A stretch of 64,000 nucleotides of DNA from Aquicoccus porphyridii. Its GTDB lineage: Bacteria > Pseudomonadota > Alphaproteobacteria > Rhodobacterales > Rhodobacteraceae. The DNA is taken from positions 62,001 through 126,000 of the forward strand of contig NZ_VINQ01000009.1 of NCBI RefSeq assembly GCF_008369105.1. The letters run 5' to 3'. Under the pieces are notes generated by a model. That model saw only the letters and a list, made by a program, of their open reading frames with translations, did no database searches and was not told where the DNA came from. Of this stretch, positions 51,037 through 59,109 are shown one piece after another; the stretch's first letter is position 1; every line of letters starts with the position of its first letter. Position numbers and translations under genes: made by a program.

Positions 51037-51852
51037 ATGACTGAAAAGCAGCCGACATTGTTTGTTCCCCATGGGGGTGGCCCCTGTTTCTTCATGGACT
51101 GGAACCCGCCTGACGCCTGGGATCGGCACCGCAAATTCCTTGAGGACTTGCCTGCGAGCCTGCCGGCAAGGCCCAAGGCGCTCCTCGTGATCTCGGGCCA
51201 TTGGGAAGAGCGGGTCTTTACCTTGCAGACCAACCCCGCCCCGCCTCTGCTGTTCGACTATCAGGGATTTCCGCAGCATACCTATCAGCTAACCTGGCCC
51301 GCGCCGGGCGAGCCCGCGCTGGCGACCCGCGTACGCGCACTTTTAGAAGACGCGGGATTCCAAACCGGGGCCGATGCTGCGCGTGGCTTCGATCACGGGG
51401 TATTCGTTCCACTAAAGGTGGCTTTTCCTGAGGCCGACATCCCCACCGTCCAATTGAGCCTGCGCGACGATCTCGACCCCGAGGCGCATCTTGCCGTCGG
51501 TCGCGCGTTGGCGCCCTTGCGCGACGAAGGGGTGCTGATCATCGGATCCGGCAATACCTATCATAACATGGGCAAGATGATGCGGGCGATGAGGGGCGGA
51601 CCGGACGGCCCGGTGAACGGCGGAGACTTTGACCGATGGCTCACGAGTGCGGTGACCCATGAAGACCCCGCAGTGCGCCATGCCATGCTGGCCGAGTGGG
51701 ATCAGGCGCCCGGCGCACGCGATGCCAATCCGCGCGAGGAACATCTGATCCCGTTGCACGTCGTGGCCGGGGCTGCGCTTGCGGATCGGGGGGAGAAGAC
51801 CCTCGAGGATCACGTGTTGGGCGCGGTCGAAAGCGCGTTCAGATTTGGATAG
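51037..51852 (+). CDS. LigB/DODA-type extradiol dioxygenase-like protein
   Basis: 271 residues of the class III extradiol dioxygenase (4,5-DOPA dioxygenase/YgiD) family. H12 (FVPHGGGPCFFMD) and H55 (VISGHWEE) match the metal-ligand His residues, FDHGVFVPLKVAFPEADIP carries the expected active-site His, and GSGNTYHNMG follows. These enzymes open catechol-type rings using Zn or Fe. It starts 63 bp after DoxX, with AAAGGAC upstream. In the stress-cassette reading it would remove catechols before they oxidise to quinones, as CatE does. The natural substrate is unknown. Confidence 0.87.
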   Translation: MTEKQPTLFVPHGGGPCFFMDWNPPDAWDRHRKFLEDLPASLPARPKALLVISGHWEERVFTLQTNPAPPLLFDYQGFPQHTYQLTWPAPGEPALATRVRALLEDAGFQTGADAARGFDHGVFVPLKVAFPEADIPTVQLSLRDDLDPEAHLAVGRALAPLRDEGVLIIGSGNTYHNMGKMMRAMRGGPDGPVNGGDFDRWLTSAVTHEDPAVRHAMLAEWDQAPGARDANPREEHLIPLHVVAGAALADRGEKTLEDHVLGAVESAFRFG

Positions 51853-51860
51853 GACCAACC

Positions 51861-52358
51861 ATGAGCTTCGAACTTCCCCCGCGGCAGGGCCCGCGCCCCG
51901 ACACCACCGATTGCGCCCCGCATGAGCAGGTGTCGCAGAACTCCTCGGCAGAGATCCACGCATTTTTCAAGGAGAAGGCCTTCGCCCTGCCCTTCGTCGA
52001 GCGCTGCCGGTCGGGCATCTCGGTGCCCGGCGCCGAAGCACTGGTCTTGCCGGTGGCGCATGCCTGCGGCCCGCGTGAAGCCTTCATGATCGGACGCGAA
52101 TTTGCCCATGTGCATCCCTCCTATGACGGTTCGTCGCACATGATGCTGCCGCTGGCGGCGGTCGATGAACTCATCGCCAAGGGATGGGGCGAACCGCACC
52201 CGATGGCGTCGGCCGGACACATCCCGGCAAATGCCGTCATGGCCTTTGCGCCGCGCGATGGGTCAGAGGTCGACGTCATGATCAAAATCCTGACAACGAG
52301 CTGGGACTTCGCCCGCGGCAAGCTGGCCAACCCCGCGCAGGTTCACATCCACGGCTGA
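51861..52358 (+). CDS. DUF5519-like (luciferase-domain) protein
   Basis: 165 residues with no signal peptide. The stretch GREFAHVHPSYDGSSHMMLP has the H-x-HP...DGS-x-H pattern I associate with the DUF5519/luciferase-domain family, whose role is unknown. A second His-rich end (QVHIHG) follows. It begins 8 bp after the dioxygenase stop and is 28 bp from the NmrA gene, clearly co-transcribed. The His/Asp pattern could bind metal. The family call is from memory of the motif and is moderate. Confidence 0.6.
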   Translation: MSFELPPRQGPRPDTTDCAPHEQVSQNSSAEIHAFFKEKAFALPFVERCRSGISVPGAEALVLPVAHACGPREAFMIGREFAHVHPSYDGSSHMMLPLAAVDELIAKGWGEPHPMASAGHIPANAVMAFAPRDGSEVDVMIKILTTSWDFARGKLANPAQVHIHG

Positions 52359-52386
52359 CTCTCTCTCAAAGAACAGGAATACGCCC

Positions 52387-53283
52387 ATGGCAAGCTTTCA
52401 GAACGGACCATTTATCGTCACAGGCGCCTCCGGCCAGCTTGGACGCCAGGTAATCGATCAACTGATCGAGGCGGGCGCCGGTCCGATCATCGCGGTCACG
52501 CGCAACGCCGACAAACTCGCCGAGTTCAGGGACAAGGGGGTGGATGTTCGCCAAGGCGATTTCAACGCGCCCGAAACACTGGGTCCGGCCATCGCGGGCG
52601 GCAAGCGGATCCTGATCATCTCCACCGACGATCTGGAGCCGGGCAAACGGCTCGCGGCTCATTCCAATGCGATCACCGCCGCACGCGAGGCGGGTATCGA
52701 CCACATCGTCTATACCTCGCTTGCCAGCCCGGTACCCGAAAGCCCCATCACTTTCAGCAAGGATCATCAGAACACCGAGAAGCTGATCGAGCAAAGCGGC
52801 GCCAGCTACACGATCCTTCGCAACAACCTTTACACGGATCTGTTGCTTATGAGCGGACCGCAGGCGATCGACATGGGGCAGCTCTTTGCCGCGGCAGGGG
52901 ACGGACGGGCGAGTTACGTCACGCGCGCCGACTGCGCCCGCGCCGCCGCTGCCGCGCTGATGAATGCGACCGACCGCGAGGTCCTGGACATCACCGGGCC
53001 CGAATCCACCGGCCAGGCCGATATCGCGGCGCTTTTGTCGGACATCGCCGGCAAGGACATCCCCTACGTTCCGATGCCGGCCGAAGACATGGTGCAGGCG
53101 ATGATCGCAAATGGCCTGCCCGAGTTCATGGCGCGTGTTTTCGTCTCTTTCGACCAGGCAATCGCCGAAGGCTACCTTGATGTGGCCAGCGACGATCTCA
53201 AGACGCTCACCGGCAAGTCCGGACAGTCGGTTACCGATTTCCTGACCGAAAACCGGGCGGTGCTTCTTCGAGCGCCGCAGTAA
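52387..53283 (+). CDS. NmrA-family NAD(P)H-dependent quinone reductase-like protein
   Basis: 298 residues. Rossmann start IVTGASGQLGRQVIDQL (G13, G16, G19), then VTRNADKLAEF after the second strand and TSLASPVPESPITFSKDH in the NmrA substrate loop. It belongs to the atypical SDR group that includes QorB (NADPH:quinone oxidoreductase 2). Members either reduce quinones or sense the NADP state. Cys/Tyr catalysis is not evident, as usual in this group. In the HxlR cassette, quinone reduction is the natural proposal (inference). Confidence 0.83.
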   Translation: MASFQNGPFIVTGASGQLGRQVIDQLIEAGAGPIIAVTRNADKLAEFRDKGVDVRQGDFNAPETLGPAIAGGKRILIISTDDLEPGKRLAAHSNAITAAREAGIDHIVYTSLASPVPESPITFSKDHQNTEKLIEQSGASYTILRNNLYTDLLLMSGPQAIDMGQLFAAAGDGRASYVTRADCARAAAAALMNATDREVLDITGPESTGQADIAALLSDIAGKDIPYVPMPAEDMVQAMIANGLPEFMARVFVSFDQAIAEGYLDVASDDLKTLTGKSGQSVTDFLTENRAVLLRAPQ

Positions 53284-53303
53284 CTATAGAGGCGGACAAA
53301 ATC

Positions 53304-53936
53304 ATGAAACTCTACAACGCGAATTTCTCGCCCAATGCGCTGCGTGTGCGGGCGGTGGCACACGAACTGGGCGTGGACCTCGAAATCGTCCAGGTCGACA
53401 TCCGGGCCGGGGACAACCGCGCGGCGGAATTTCTCGCTCGCAATCCCAATGCAAAGGTGCCCGTTTTGGAGGACGGGAATTTCGTGCTTTGGGAATCCCG
53501 GGCAATTTGTGCCTATCTGGCGGGGCTTCGGCCCGAGGCGGGCCTCTATCCTGAGGGCCGCAAGGCGCGGTCCCTCGTCGATCAATGGACCTGGTGGCAA
53601 GCGATCCACCTTGGCCCGGCGATGCAGAAATTGTCCTTTGAGCTGTTTCTCAAAGAGAAATTCGGCATGGGCGATCCCGATCCGACTGTGGTCGAAGCGG
53701 AACGAAAAGCCACAGATCAGTTCCTTGCCGTTCTGGAAACCGGACTCGACGGCAAGGACTGGATCGCAGGCGCACTCAGCCTTGCCGACTTCTATCTTGC
53801 GACCACCTTCATGTATCGCGATCAAGCGGGGATTTTACTGGACCAGTACCCAGGAGTTGCGAGTTGGATCGACCGGCTAGAAGCGCGTGACAGCTGGCAA
53901 GAGGCTGTGGCACCCCTAAGGGCGCTTTTCCGCTGA
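53304..53936 (+). CDS. Glutathione S-transferase
   Basis: 210 residues. N-terminal thioredoxin-like domain starting KLYNANFSPNALRVRAVAHE with Ser (S9) at the catalytic position as in theta/beta-type GSTs; NAKVPVLEDGNFVLWESRAI gives the cis-Pro and glutathione-binding E-S; the C-terminal helical domain has LSLADFYLATTFMY. It conjugates glutathione to electrophiles such as quinones. It is the last gene of the HxlR-linked cassette, 20 bp after NmrA. A weak hairpin follows. Confidence 0.9.
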   Translation: MKLYNANFSPNALRVRAVAHELGVDLEIVQVDIRAGDNRAAEFLARNPNAKVPVLEDGNFVLWESRAICAYLAGLRPEAGLYPEGRKARSLVDQWTWWQAIHLGPAMQKLSFELFLKEKFGMGDPDPTVVEAERKATDQFLAVLETGLDGKDWIAGALSLADFYLATTFMYRDQAGILLDQYPGVASWIDRLEARDSWQEAVAPLRALFR

Positions 53937-53946
53937 CGTCGTGATC

Positions 53947-53966
53947 CAGGGGGTAACATACCCCTG
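53947..53966 (+). terminator. Weak hairpin after the GST gene
   Basis: CAGGGG and CCCCTG can pair over 6 bp, 10 bp after the GST stop; no T-run follows. It may end the stress cassette before the transposon remnants. Confidence 0.3.
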
Positions 53967-54025
53967 ACGAGTGCCGAGGTTGACGATACGGTCGGCCGTT
54001 GTCATCGCTTTGATCTGATCGTGGG

Positions 54026-54457
54026 TCAGAAAGTCAACTGACCCAGCCTCCCGATCAGGTCATCCAGTTCGCGGATCATCCGCTCACCTGACAGTGAGCG
54101 ATCCACCACAGTGGCCGCCAAGGCTTCGCGCGTGCAGTCATCCACGATGCACAACACACGGAACCTTTGGCCATTAGCAAAGGCATCGGACACGAAGTCC
54201 AACGACCAACGCTGATTGGCGCGATCCGGCACTAGGATGGGCCTGCGCGTACCCAGTGCGCGTTTGCGTGATCACCTGCGGCGCACGGCCAGCCCTTCCT
54301 CGCGATAGAGACGGAAAAGCTTCTAATGGTTCACTTCAAAACCCTCTCTGGCCAAAAGGATGCCCTAACTACGATATCCGAACCGGCGACGTTTATTCGC
54401 CAGTTCCCGCAGCCATTGGCGCAGGGCGTGGTCGCTCCGATCCTGATTCCGATATGA
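54026..54457 (-). pseudogene. IS3-family transposase OrfB fragment with three in-frame stops
   Basis: Reading the minus strand in one frame gives SYRNQDRSDHALRQWL, ANKRRRFGYRS, stop, GILLAREGFEVNH, stop, KLFRLYREEGLAVRRR, stop, then RANQRWSLDFVSDAF and FRVLCIVDDCTREALA. These are the IS3 OrfB N-terminal region and the start of its integrase domain with the first Asp (LDFV). The fragment ends in SGERMIRELDDLIGRLG, before the second catalytic Asp. No frameshift is needed, only the three nonsense changes and both-end truncation. It is non-functional. Confidence 0.85.
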
Positions 54458-54908
54458 CTGGGAGTTCCATAAGTCCTTGATCCAGGCCTGTGGGTCACAA
54501 AATCTGTTGTCGCTTCATGCAGTTCTTTACGAAAAATATCTGCGGTACCAGATGTTGGTTCTTACATACCGTGGGCAAGAAGCCGTGGAAGAACATCGAA
54601 AAAGGCCTAGTCCACATGCTTGCGGCCTTCTGACGTTCTGCGAACTTGGCTGGCATGACCCCGGGTCCGACGCGGATAGCGGACTTAACTCTTGCTGCGG
54701 GTCTTAGGCGCGCCGCTTTCGCCCGAGAAGTATTCGTCCCAGGTGCGCCCGAGTCATGCGCACTCTTGGCCAAGAGCCAACTTAACATATGCTTGCTTAT
54801 ACGTTTTTGAGCCGTGTAGCCGCAAAGCTAAAATGTCACCCATGAGCAATTCAGGAATGTCACTCTCCCTTCCGAGACTGAGGGAGATTGGGCATGGGAT
54901 GGGTGGTT
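54458..54908. other. Gene-free stretch between IS remnants
   Basis: About 450 bp without a gene I can support; open frames here look random and have no family motif. The last ~90 bp (from about 54820, with ATGTCACCCATGAGCAATTC and a second ATGTCACTC nearby) directly precede the ISNCY-type transposase start and may be the original left end of that insertion sequence. Confidence 0.4.
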
Positions 54909-55133
54909 ATGAGCGAGCGCGAGTTGAAGCGCGTGGAGGTTTTGGCGCAGGTCGATGATGGACGGCTGAGCGTCGACAATGCTGCGAACATGCTGGCACT
55001 GACGCGTCGGCAGATTTTCCGGCTGCTGAAGCTTTATCGTCAGGATGGCGCGTCGGCGATCCGGCACAAGGCGCGCGGCAAGCCCCCGAACAATCGCATC
55101 CACAAAGCCAAACGGGATTACGCGCTGTCGCTG
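54909..55133 (+). pseudogene. ISNCY-type transposase, N-terminal fragment cut by the Tni element
   Basis: The ATG at 54909 opens MSERELKRVEVLAQVDDG, RRQIFRLLKLYRQDGASAIR and RHKARGKPPNNRIH, the N-terminal HTH part of ISNCY (IS1202-like) transposases. The similarity stops after KRDYALSL at about 55133, where the sequence becomes AT-rich and the Tni element's terminal repeats begin. The remaining ~350 residues are not found on the other side of the element, so insertion was followed by deletion or rearrangement. Confidence 0.78.
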
Positions 55134-55136
55134 TCA

Positions 55137-55208
55137 TGGCCACGTTATTCTTGGGACTCTTTCGTAGTGGCTACCCATTTTCGATATTTGGTAAAGTTAT
55201 TCATGAGA
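55137..55208 (+). repeat. Left-end transposase-binding repeats
   Basis: TGGTAAAGTTATTCATGAGA at 55189-55208 matches the right-end repeat at 58675-58694 at 19 of 20 bases in inverted orientation. TGGCCACGTTATTCTTGGGA at 55137-55156 matches the outermost right repeat at 15 of 20. These are likely TniA binding sites. Confidence 0.75.
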
Positions 55209-55221
55209 TATCCACACGGGA

Positions 55222-56160
55222 CTAGCGTGCGTTTTCGAGGAACTCCGCTGCGCAGTTTAGCAAATCGGACCGTTCTGCGTTTTTCCCAAGCTGATCAATC
55301 GCTCTCCGCGCTGCCTCAAGGTATTCCGGTTCTGGTGTGGGGGCCGTGCCGGCGCAGTTCATCCACGAATGGTTCTTGAGGCTCGCTCCCTCTCGCGATC
55401 TGTGCTGAGGCAAGCTTTCGGCAAGCCGTGCAAGGCGATCCAACAGCTTCCGTTTATGCGGGAAGGCAGCACGAAGCCTGGTTTCAGAGGCGGGATCGTT
55501 CTTCAACACCAGCGCCGTTGCGAGCAAAGGTCGAGTCATTCCGAGGTCGATTGCAGCGACGATTTTGAAGCGATCTATACGGTTCTGGGAAAAGAGCGAC
55601 CCGTGACGAATTTCTGGCGCGAGCACACCAGCGACTTGCAGCGTCAGATCCATCCGTCGACCAGCATGGCAGTTCCCGTGTCGATAGGCGAGCATTAGCC
55701 GCTTCGCCCCTTCCTTGGCGCGGATGCGGAGCCGGGTCGGCAGGTGCACATGTGCTGCTGTCTTACTGCGCACAGGCAACAGCTCGGACCCGCATGCTTC
55801 GCAGTGCATTGACCAAGCGAAGCGCCAATGGCGCAATGATATCCTAGGTACCTTATGCGCACACACGGAACAGTGCTGAAAATTCGACCAGGAAATACAC
55901 TCAATCGGGAATTCAGCGCGTCGCTGGATCAACATGCTGTCGAGCTCCTCGGGCGGGAGGCGCAACGTTGCACAGAACCTGTCGGTGTCCACGCCAATCA
56001 GATCCGTCAACGTTTCCGGCGGACGTTCTTGAGCAAGCCCCAGATATCTGCAGAGCTCCGGCACTGAACAGTAGTTGGCGTCCGCCAGGCGCGTGATCCA
56101 GCTTGACAGCAGTTCGTCCTGAAAAGGTGCCGGACGCCTCGGCAGGGGTTTGCGGTTCAC
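55222..56160 (-). CDS. tniQ: TniQ family target-selection protein
   Basis: 312 residues. The start KPLPRRPAPFQDELLSSWITR is the TniQ N-terminal motif. A zinc-finger pair follows: C-x2-C in HCSVCAHK and C-x2-C in HCEACGSELLP, about 24 residues apart. TniQ/TnsD-type proteins direct the transposase to a target or to resolution sites. Its ATG overlaps the tniB stop (ATGA, 56157-56160). With only ~15 bp between its stop and the left-end repeat, nothing else is encoded on that side. Confidence 0.88.
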   Translation of the reverse strand: MNRKPLPRRPAPFQDELLSSWITRLADANYCSVPELCRYLGLAQERPPETLTDLIGVDTDRFCATLRLPPEELDSMLIQRRAEFPIECISWSNFQHCSVCAHKVPRISLRHWRFAWSMHCEACGSELLPVRSKTAAHVHLPTRLRIRAKEGAKRLMLAYRHGNCHAGRRMDLTLQVAGVLAPEIRHGSLFSQNRIDRFKIVAAIDLGMTRPLLATALVLKNDPASETRLRAAFPHKRKLLDRLARLAESLPQHRSREGASLKNHSWMNCAGTAPTPEPEYLEAARRAIDQLGKNAERSDLLNCAAEFLENAR

Positions 56161-57023
56161 TGAAATGCAGGTTGCGGCTGGTTCCGAACGGTCCAGCTAT
56201 GTTTGGCCCAAACCGGCTGCCAGGATTGAATCGCGTCATCCGTGATCCGCTCCTCGCCCGTCTCGATGGCGTCGATGGCGAGCGCCTTGATCATCGTGAA
56301 CACACGCGACGTGATGCCGCCAGTAATGCCGAGGATGGTGCGCAGTGACTGGACGCTCAGACCAGACCCGCGCTCCAACTGCATGGCAGCGATCAGAGTC
56401 TGGACCAGCCGGGAAAACTCAACATCATCATCCCAGAGTGGCAGAAAATGTTCGTCCAGTCGGCGCGCCAGTTGCTCGTCACCGCGAATGGCCTCGGCAG
56501 CTTCGTTGACACCGAACACGACGAGCGATGCGCACAAATCGTTGGACAGAAAACGCAGCATGTTCAGGAACCGGCGTTGTTCCCGATAGCTTCCGGCCAG
56601 GAGATTGTGGACCTCGTCGATCATGATCATCTTAAGGTCCATGCCGCGCAAATGGCTGAGAGCTCGCACTTCCAGTTCCGAGATCGTGTGACGACCCCAC
56701 ATTGGCGCACCGATCGACGCCAGGATATGTTGGTAAAACCGCCGTTCATCCGGTGCAGGTGGCGCTTGCAAGAGAAGGATCGGCGTGCGCGTCACCCCGA
56801 GGTCCGAGCGATAGTTACTCGGGTAGAGGCTCTCCATCCGCTTGGCGATCATGGTCTTGCCGATGCCGGAGCTGCCATAAACCATGAGGCCCGGCATTCG
56901 GTACTGCCGGGGCATCTCCATCAAGGATATCAATCTGTTGAGAACAATGGTTGCGCGGTCGAAAGCGATCCAGCGATCGCTGCGAATGAGATCAAGTCTT
57001 TCGTCGTGGTCCATCAAAGTCAT
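56157..57023 (-). CDS. tniB: TniB AAA+ ATPase
   Basis: 288 residues. Walker A VYGSSGIGKT at about 48-57, Walker B MIMIDEVHN at about 135-143, SLVVFGVNEA as the sensor strand, and RRLDEHFLPLW with the arginine-finger region: the TniB/TnsC type of ATP-dependent target-complex regulator. Its start overlaps the tniA end by 32 bp. It would couple TniQ-chosen sites to TniA. Confidence 0.92.
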   Translation of the reverse strand: MTLMDHDERLDLIRSDRWIAFDRATIVLNRLISLMEMPRQYRMPGLMVYGSSGIGKTMIAKRMESLYPSNYRSDLGVTRTPILLLQAPPAPDERRFYQHILASIGAPMWGRHTISELEVRALSHLRGMDLKMIMIDEVHNLLAGSYREQRRFLNMLRFLSNDLCASLVVFGVNEAAEAIRGDEQLARRLDEHFLPLWDDDVEFSRLVQTLIAAMQLERGSGLSVQSLRTILGITGGITSRVFTMIKALAIDAIETGEERITDDAIQSWQPVWAKHSWTVRNQPQPAFQ

Positions 57024-58626
57024 CTATCGGGTAAGTTGGGAGGTTGGGGTTACTGGTATCAATTGCAAACATCTCGCGGGATGGATCACGCTTCGGTTTG
57101 TCGTTTGGCAGGCGTGCTTTGCGTTCTTCGTCCAGGCGCGCCGTAAGCGTCCGTTGCCGCGACGCATGGGCGATACGCCGCTGTTCTTCGATGATCCCGA
57201 ACAGAATTGCTTCCGATATCCTTCCGCCATGCCGCTCATGGAAGATTGCATTGGCGCGCCGCGACTCCCAAAGGGAAACTTTGGGCCGCGAAAGATCCTT
57301 GTAGCGCGCCGCAATTGTTCGACCATCGTCCGTGACCACCCAAATCCGGGACATATCTCGCGGGTCGTACTTGACCGTAACCTTCCCTGCCCCACGACCG
57401 ATCATCGGCGCGAAGGCGTCGCTCCAATAGCCGATAGAAAACAGGTTGATCCCGGTCCTACCGAGTTGTCGGCGTTCTGACGGGAGGAAACTGATCCGGA
57501 AGGCATCTGTGTCCACGACTTGTCGGCCAGCATCGTCGCCCCCAAGATCGGCCCAGGCGGCCAGCGGGGTGCGCCGCAATCCGCTGTGGCGGGTGTTATG
57601 GTACCGACAGATCTCCAGCTGCAGCCAGTCCTCGAACTCGTCCAGCGTCATTGAGGCCTTGGCAGCGCTGTCATACTCGCCCTTGTCTTTTGGCGAGGAT
57701 TGCGTCGTTCCCGGCAATACATGCACAGCACCCATGGTCGTGCCGATCAGCCGTTCGATATGCCCACCAACATGCACCCGGCCCGGCGGCCGGTACTTGA
57801 TCGCGATGCCCCATTCCGCACAGGCCGATCGGAATGCGTCACTGCGAAAATCCCGGCCGTTGTCGACATGGATGGCCTGTGGAATCCCGGCTGTCGGCCA
57901 ATAAAGTTGCTCCAGCGAGCTCGGTGTCCGGATGGACTTCGGCCGCACACAGTGGTCGAGGCAAAGGCAAATGGACAGGACGGAAGGTGCGTCGAAAGTG
58001 ACATAGGCGCCCAGAACCACACGGGTCGCAACATCGATCGCAAGCGTCAGCCATGGTCGCGCCAGAGGTTTGCGCTCAACCTGATCAACAAGCACGATGT
58101 CCGCCAATGTGTGATCGATCTGGACGACCTCCAATGGACGTTCCACCTCCAACCTCCCTGCCCTCGCTTCGAAAACCTGGCTGGCGGCCTTCGATCCTTT
58201 CCGCTTCCGCAACACCTCGCGCTGGTCTATCGCGTCAAGGCGAGCCTTGATCGTTTGCCGTGCCGGTGGTTGAAAACCTCTGGCAAGGCACTCGGCACGA
58301 ATCTCGCCCACAATCCTGCGAAAGCTAGGGCGTTCCGGAACCAAATATCGTTCACGCAATACCCGGGCGATCATGCTTTCAACGTGCTCTGGTAGACGAA
58401 GAGAGCCGGGCTTGGGGCCGCTGCGTTTGGGCAGGAGTGAACTTGCCCGACCATCGTTCTTACGCAGCATGCTCAAAATGCGCCAGGCTGTACTCCGCGA
58501 AATGTTCAACTGAGCCGCCGCAGCCTCCACCTCCCGCCCAATACTTTGGCCCTGAGCGAGCGGCGACAAGAGTGGCCTGAGCACCTCGGCCCTCTCTAGC
58601 GCTTTGTTCTTTGCCTCATTCGCCAA
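56992..58626 (-). CDS. tniA: TniA DDE transposase
   Basis: 544 residues. N-terminal HTH (NISRSTAWRILSML), an integrase core with the DDE residues in VVQIDHTLAD, AIHVDNGRDF and GGHIERLIG, and a Mu-transposase-like C-terminal beta barrel (from about 400, LFSIGYWSDAFAPMIGRG). It starts with TTG at 58626, only ~9 bp inside the right-end repeat array, so transposase binding may repress its own transcription. All catalytic residues are intact, so the element could still be active. Confidence 0.92.
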   Translation of the reverse strand: MANEAKNKALERAEVLRPLLSPLAQGQSIGREVEAAAAQLNISRSTAWRILSMLRKNDGRASSLLPKRSGPKPGSLRLPEHVESMIARVLRERYLVPERPSFRRIVGEIRAECLARGFQPPARQTIKARLDAIDQREVLRKRKGSKAASQVFEARAGRLEVERPLEVVQIDHTLADIVLVDQVERKPLARPWLTLAIDVATRVVLGAYVTFDAPSVLSICLCLDHCVRPKSIRTPSSLEQLYWPTAGIPQAIHVDNGRDFRSDAFRSACAEWGIAIKYRPPGRVHVGGHIERLIGTTMGAVHVLPGTTQSSPKDKGEYDSAAKASMTLDEFEDWLQLEICRYHNTRHSGLRRTPLAAWADLGGDDAGRQVVDTDAFRISFLPSERRQLGRTGINLFSIGYWSDAFAPMIGRGAGKVTVKYDPRDMSRIWVVTDDGRTIAARYKDLSRPKVSLWESRRANAIFHERHGGRISEAILFGIIEEQRRIAHASRQRTLTARLDEERKARLPNDKPKRDPSREMFAIDTSNPNLPTYPIDDFDGPRRKT

Positions 58627-58634
58627 AGTCTTAA

Positions 58635-58714
58635 GTTATCCACAAAGTAGACCATCTCACGGTTAAAATTACCATCTCATAAATAACTTTACCATCCCAA
58701 AGATAACCTTACCA
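58635..58714 (-). repeat. Right-end array of four 20-bp repeats
   Basis: Read on minus from the outside, four head-to-tail 20-mers start with TGGT: 58695-58714 (TGGTAAGGTTATCTTTGGGA), 58675-58694, 58655-58674 and a degenerate 58635-58654. They are contiguous with no spacers. The second matches the left-end repeat at 19/20. These look like ordered TniA-binding sites. Confidence 0.85.
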
Positions 58715-58760
58715 AATTGCCGCTGATAACAACGAAAAAATCATGCGCGAGTCTCACGAA

Positions 58761-58973
58761 TTACATGACCATGACATTCGGTCCGGGCGCATAGCGCGGG
58801 TCCCGCAACCAGGTGAAGACCAGGTTGGAATTCATCGAATACCGCCGCGCCACCTGCGCCACGGACACGCCAGGCGCGCGCGTCTGCAGACAGATCGTGC
58901 GTTTCTCCTCGTCAGACCAGAACCGCTTCTTCTGCCCCTTCTTGCCCGCCATGAAGTGCCTCAAGATGTCCAT
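58761..58973 (-). pseudogene. IS66-family orfA (TnpA) fragment
   Basis: 70 codons in which KKRFWSDEEKRTICLQTRA, VSVAQVARRYSMNSNLVFTW and LRDPRYAPG match the N-terminal HTH half of IS66 OrfA. The frame ends in NVMVM and a stop, where the normal protein continues for ~50 more residues. The rest of the IS66 (orfB, tnpC) is absent. It adjoins the right end of the Tni element. Confidence 0.8.
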
Positions 58974-59109
58974 TATCGATCATGGACATTATCGCCAGCA
59001 GACCTCCTCCGTTAGAGCGGTCACAACGGACGGATACGCCGATCAGCGACTTGGCAGAAAACAGTTGGGACGAGCGTGCGTCCGAAACATACCCATGCAA
59101 AAGCACAGA

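Larger units (their letters stand above)
55132..58731. mobile_element. Compact tniA-tniB-tniQ (Tn5053/Tn7-like) transposon, no visible cargo
   Basis: About 3.6 kb containing only three transposition genes, all on minus, bounded by 20-bp repeats in inverted orientation (55137-55208 left, 58635-58714 right). TGT at 55132 and ACA at 58731 are candidate outer ends, but I could not find a matching 5-bp target duplication, so the exact borders are uncertain. No resolvase (tniR), resistance or Cas gene is present. The left border interrupts an ISNCY transposase and the right border abuts an IS66 remnant. Confidence 0.75.

Noticed and set aside
54477-54788. Short open frames between the IS3 and ISNCY remnants
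   Set aside because: They overlap on both strands, have atypical composition and no motif; treated as non-coding.
58635-58714. Tandem 20-bp repeats considered as a small CRISPR array
   Set aside because: The repeats are contiguous without spacers, degenerate inward, and one matches the inverted repeat at the other end of the Tni genes, so they are transposase-binding sites. No cas gene is in the window.
55132-58731. CRISPR-associated transposon (CAST)
   Set aside because: No Cas gene or array accompanies tniABQ.
55127-58736. 5-bp target duplication at the Tni borders
   Set aside because: GTCGC before the left candidate end and ACGAA after the right do not match, so no duplication is claimed.
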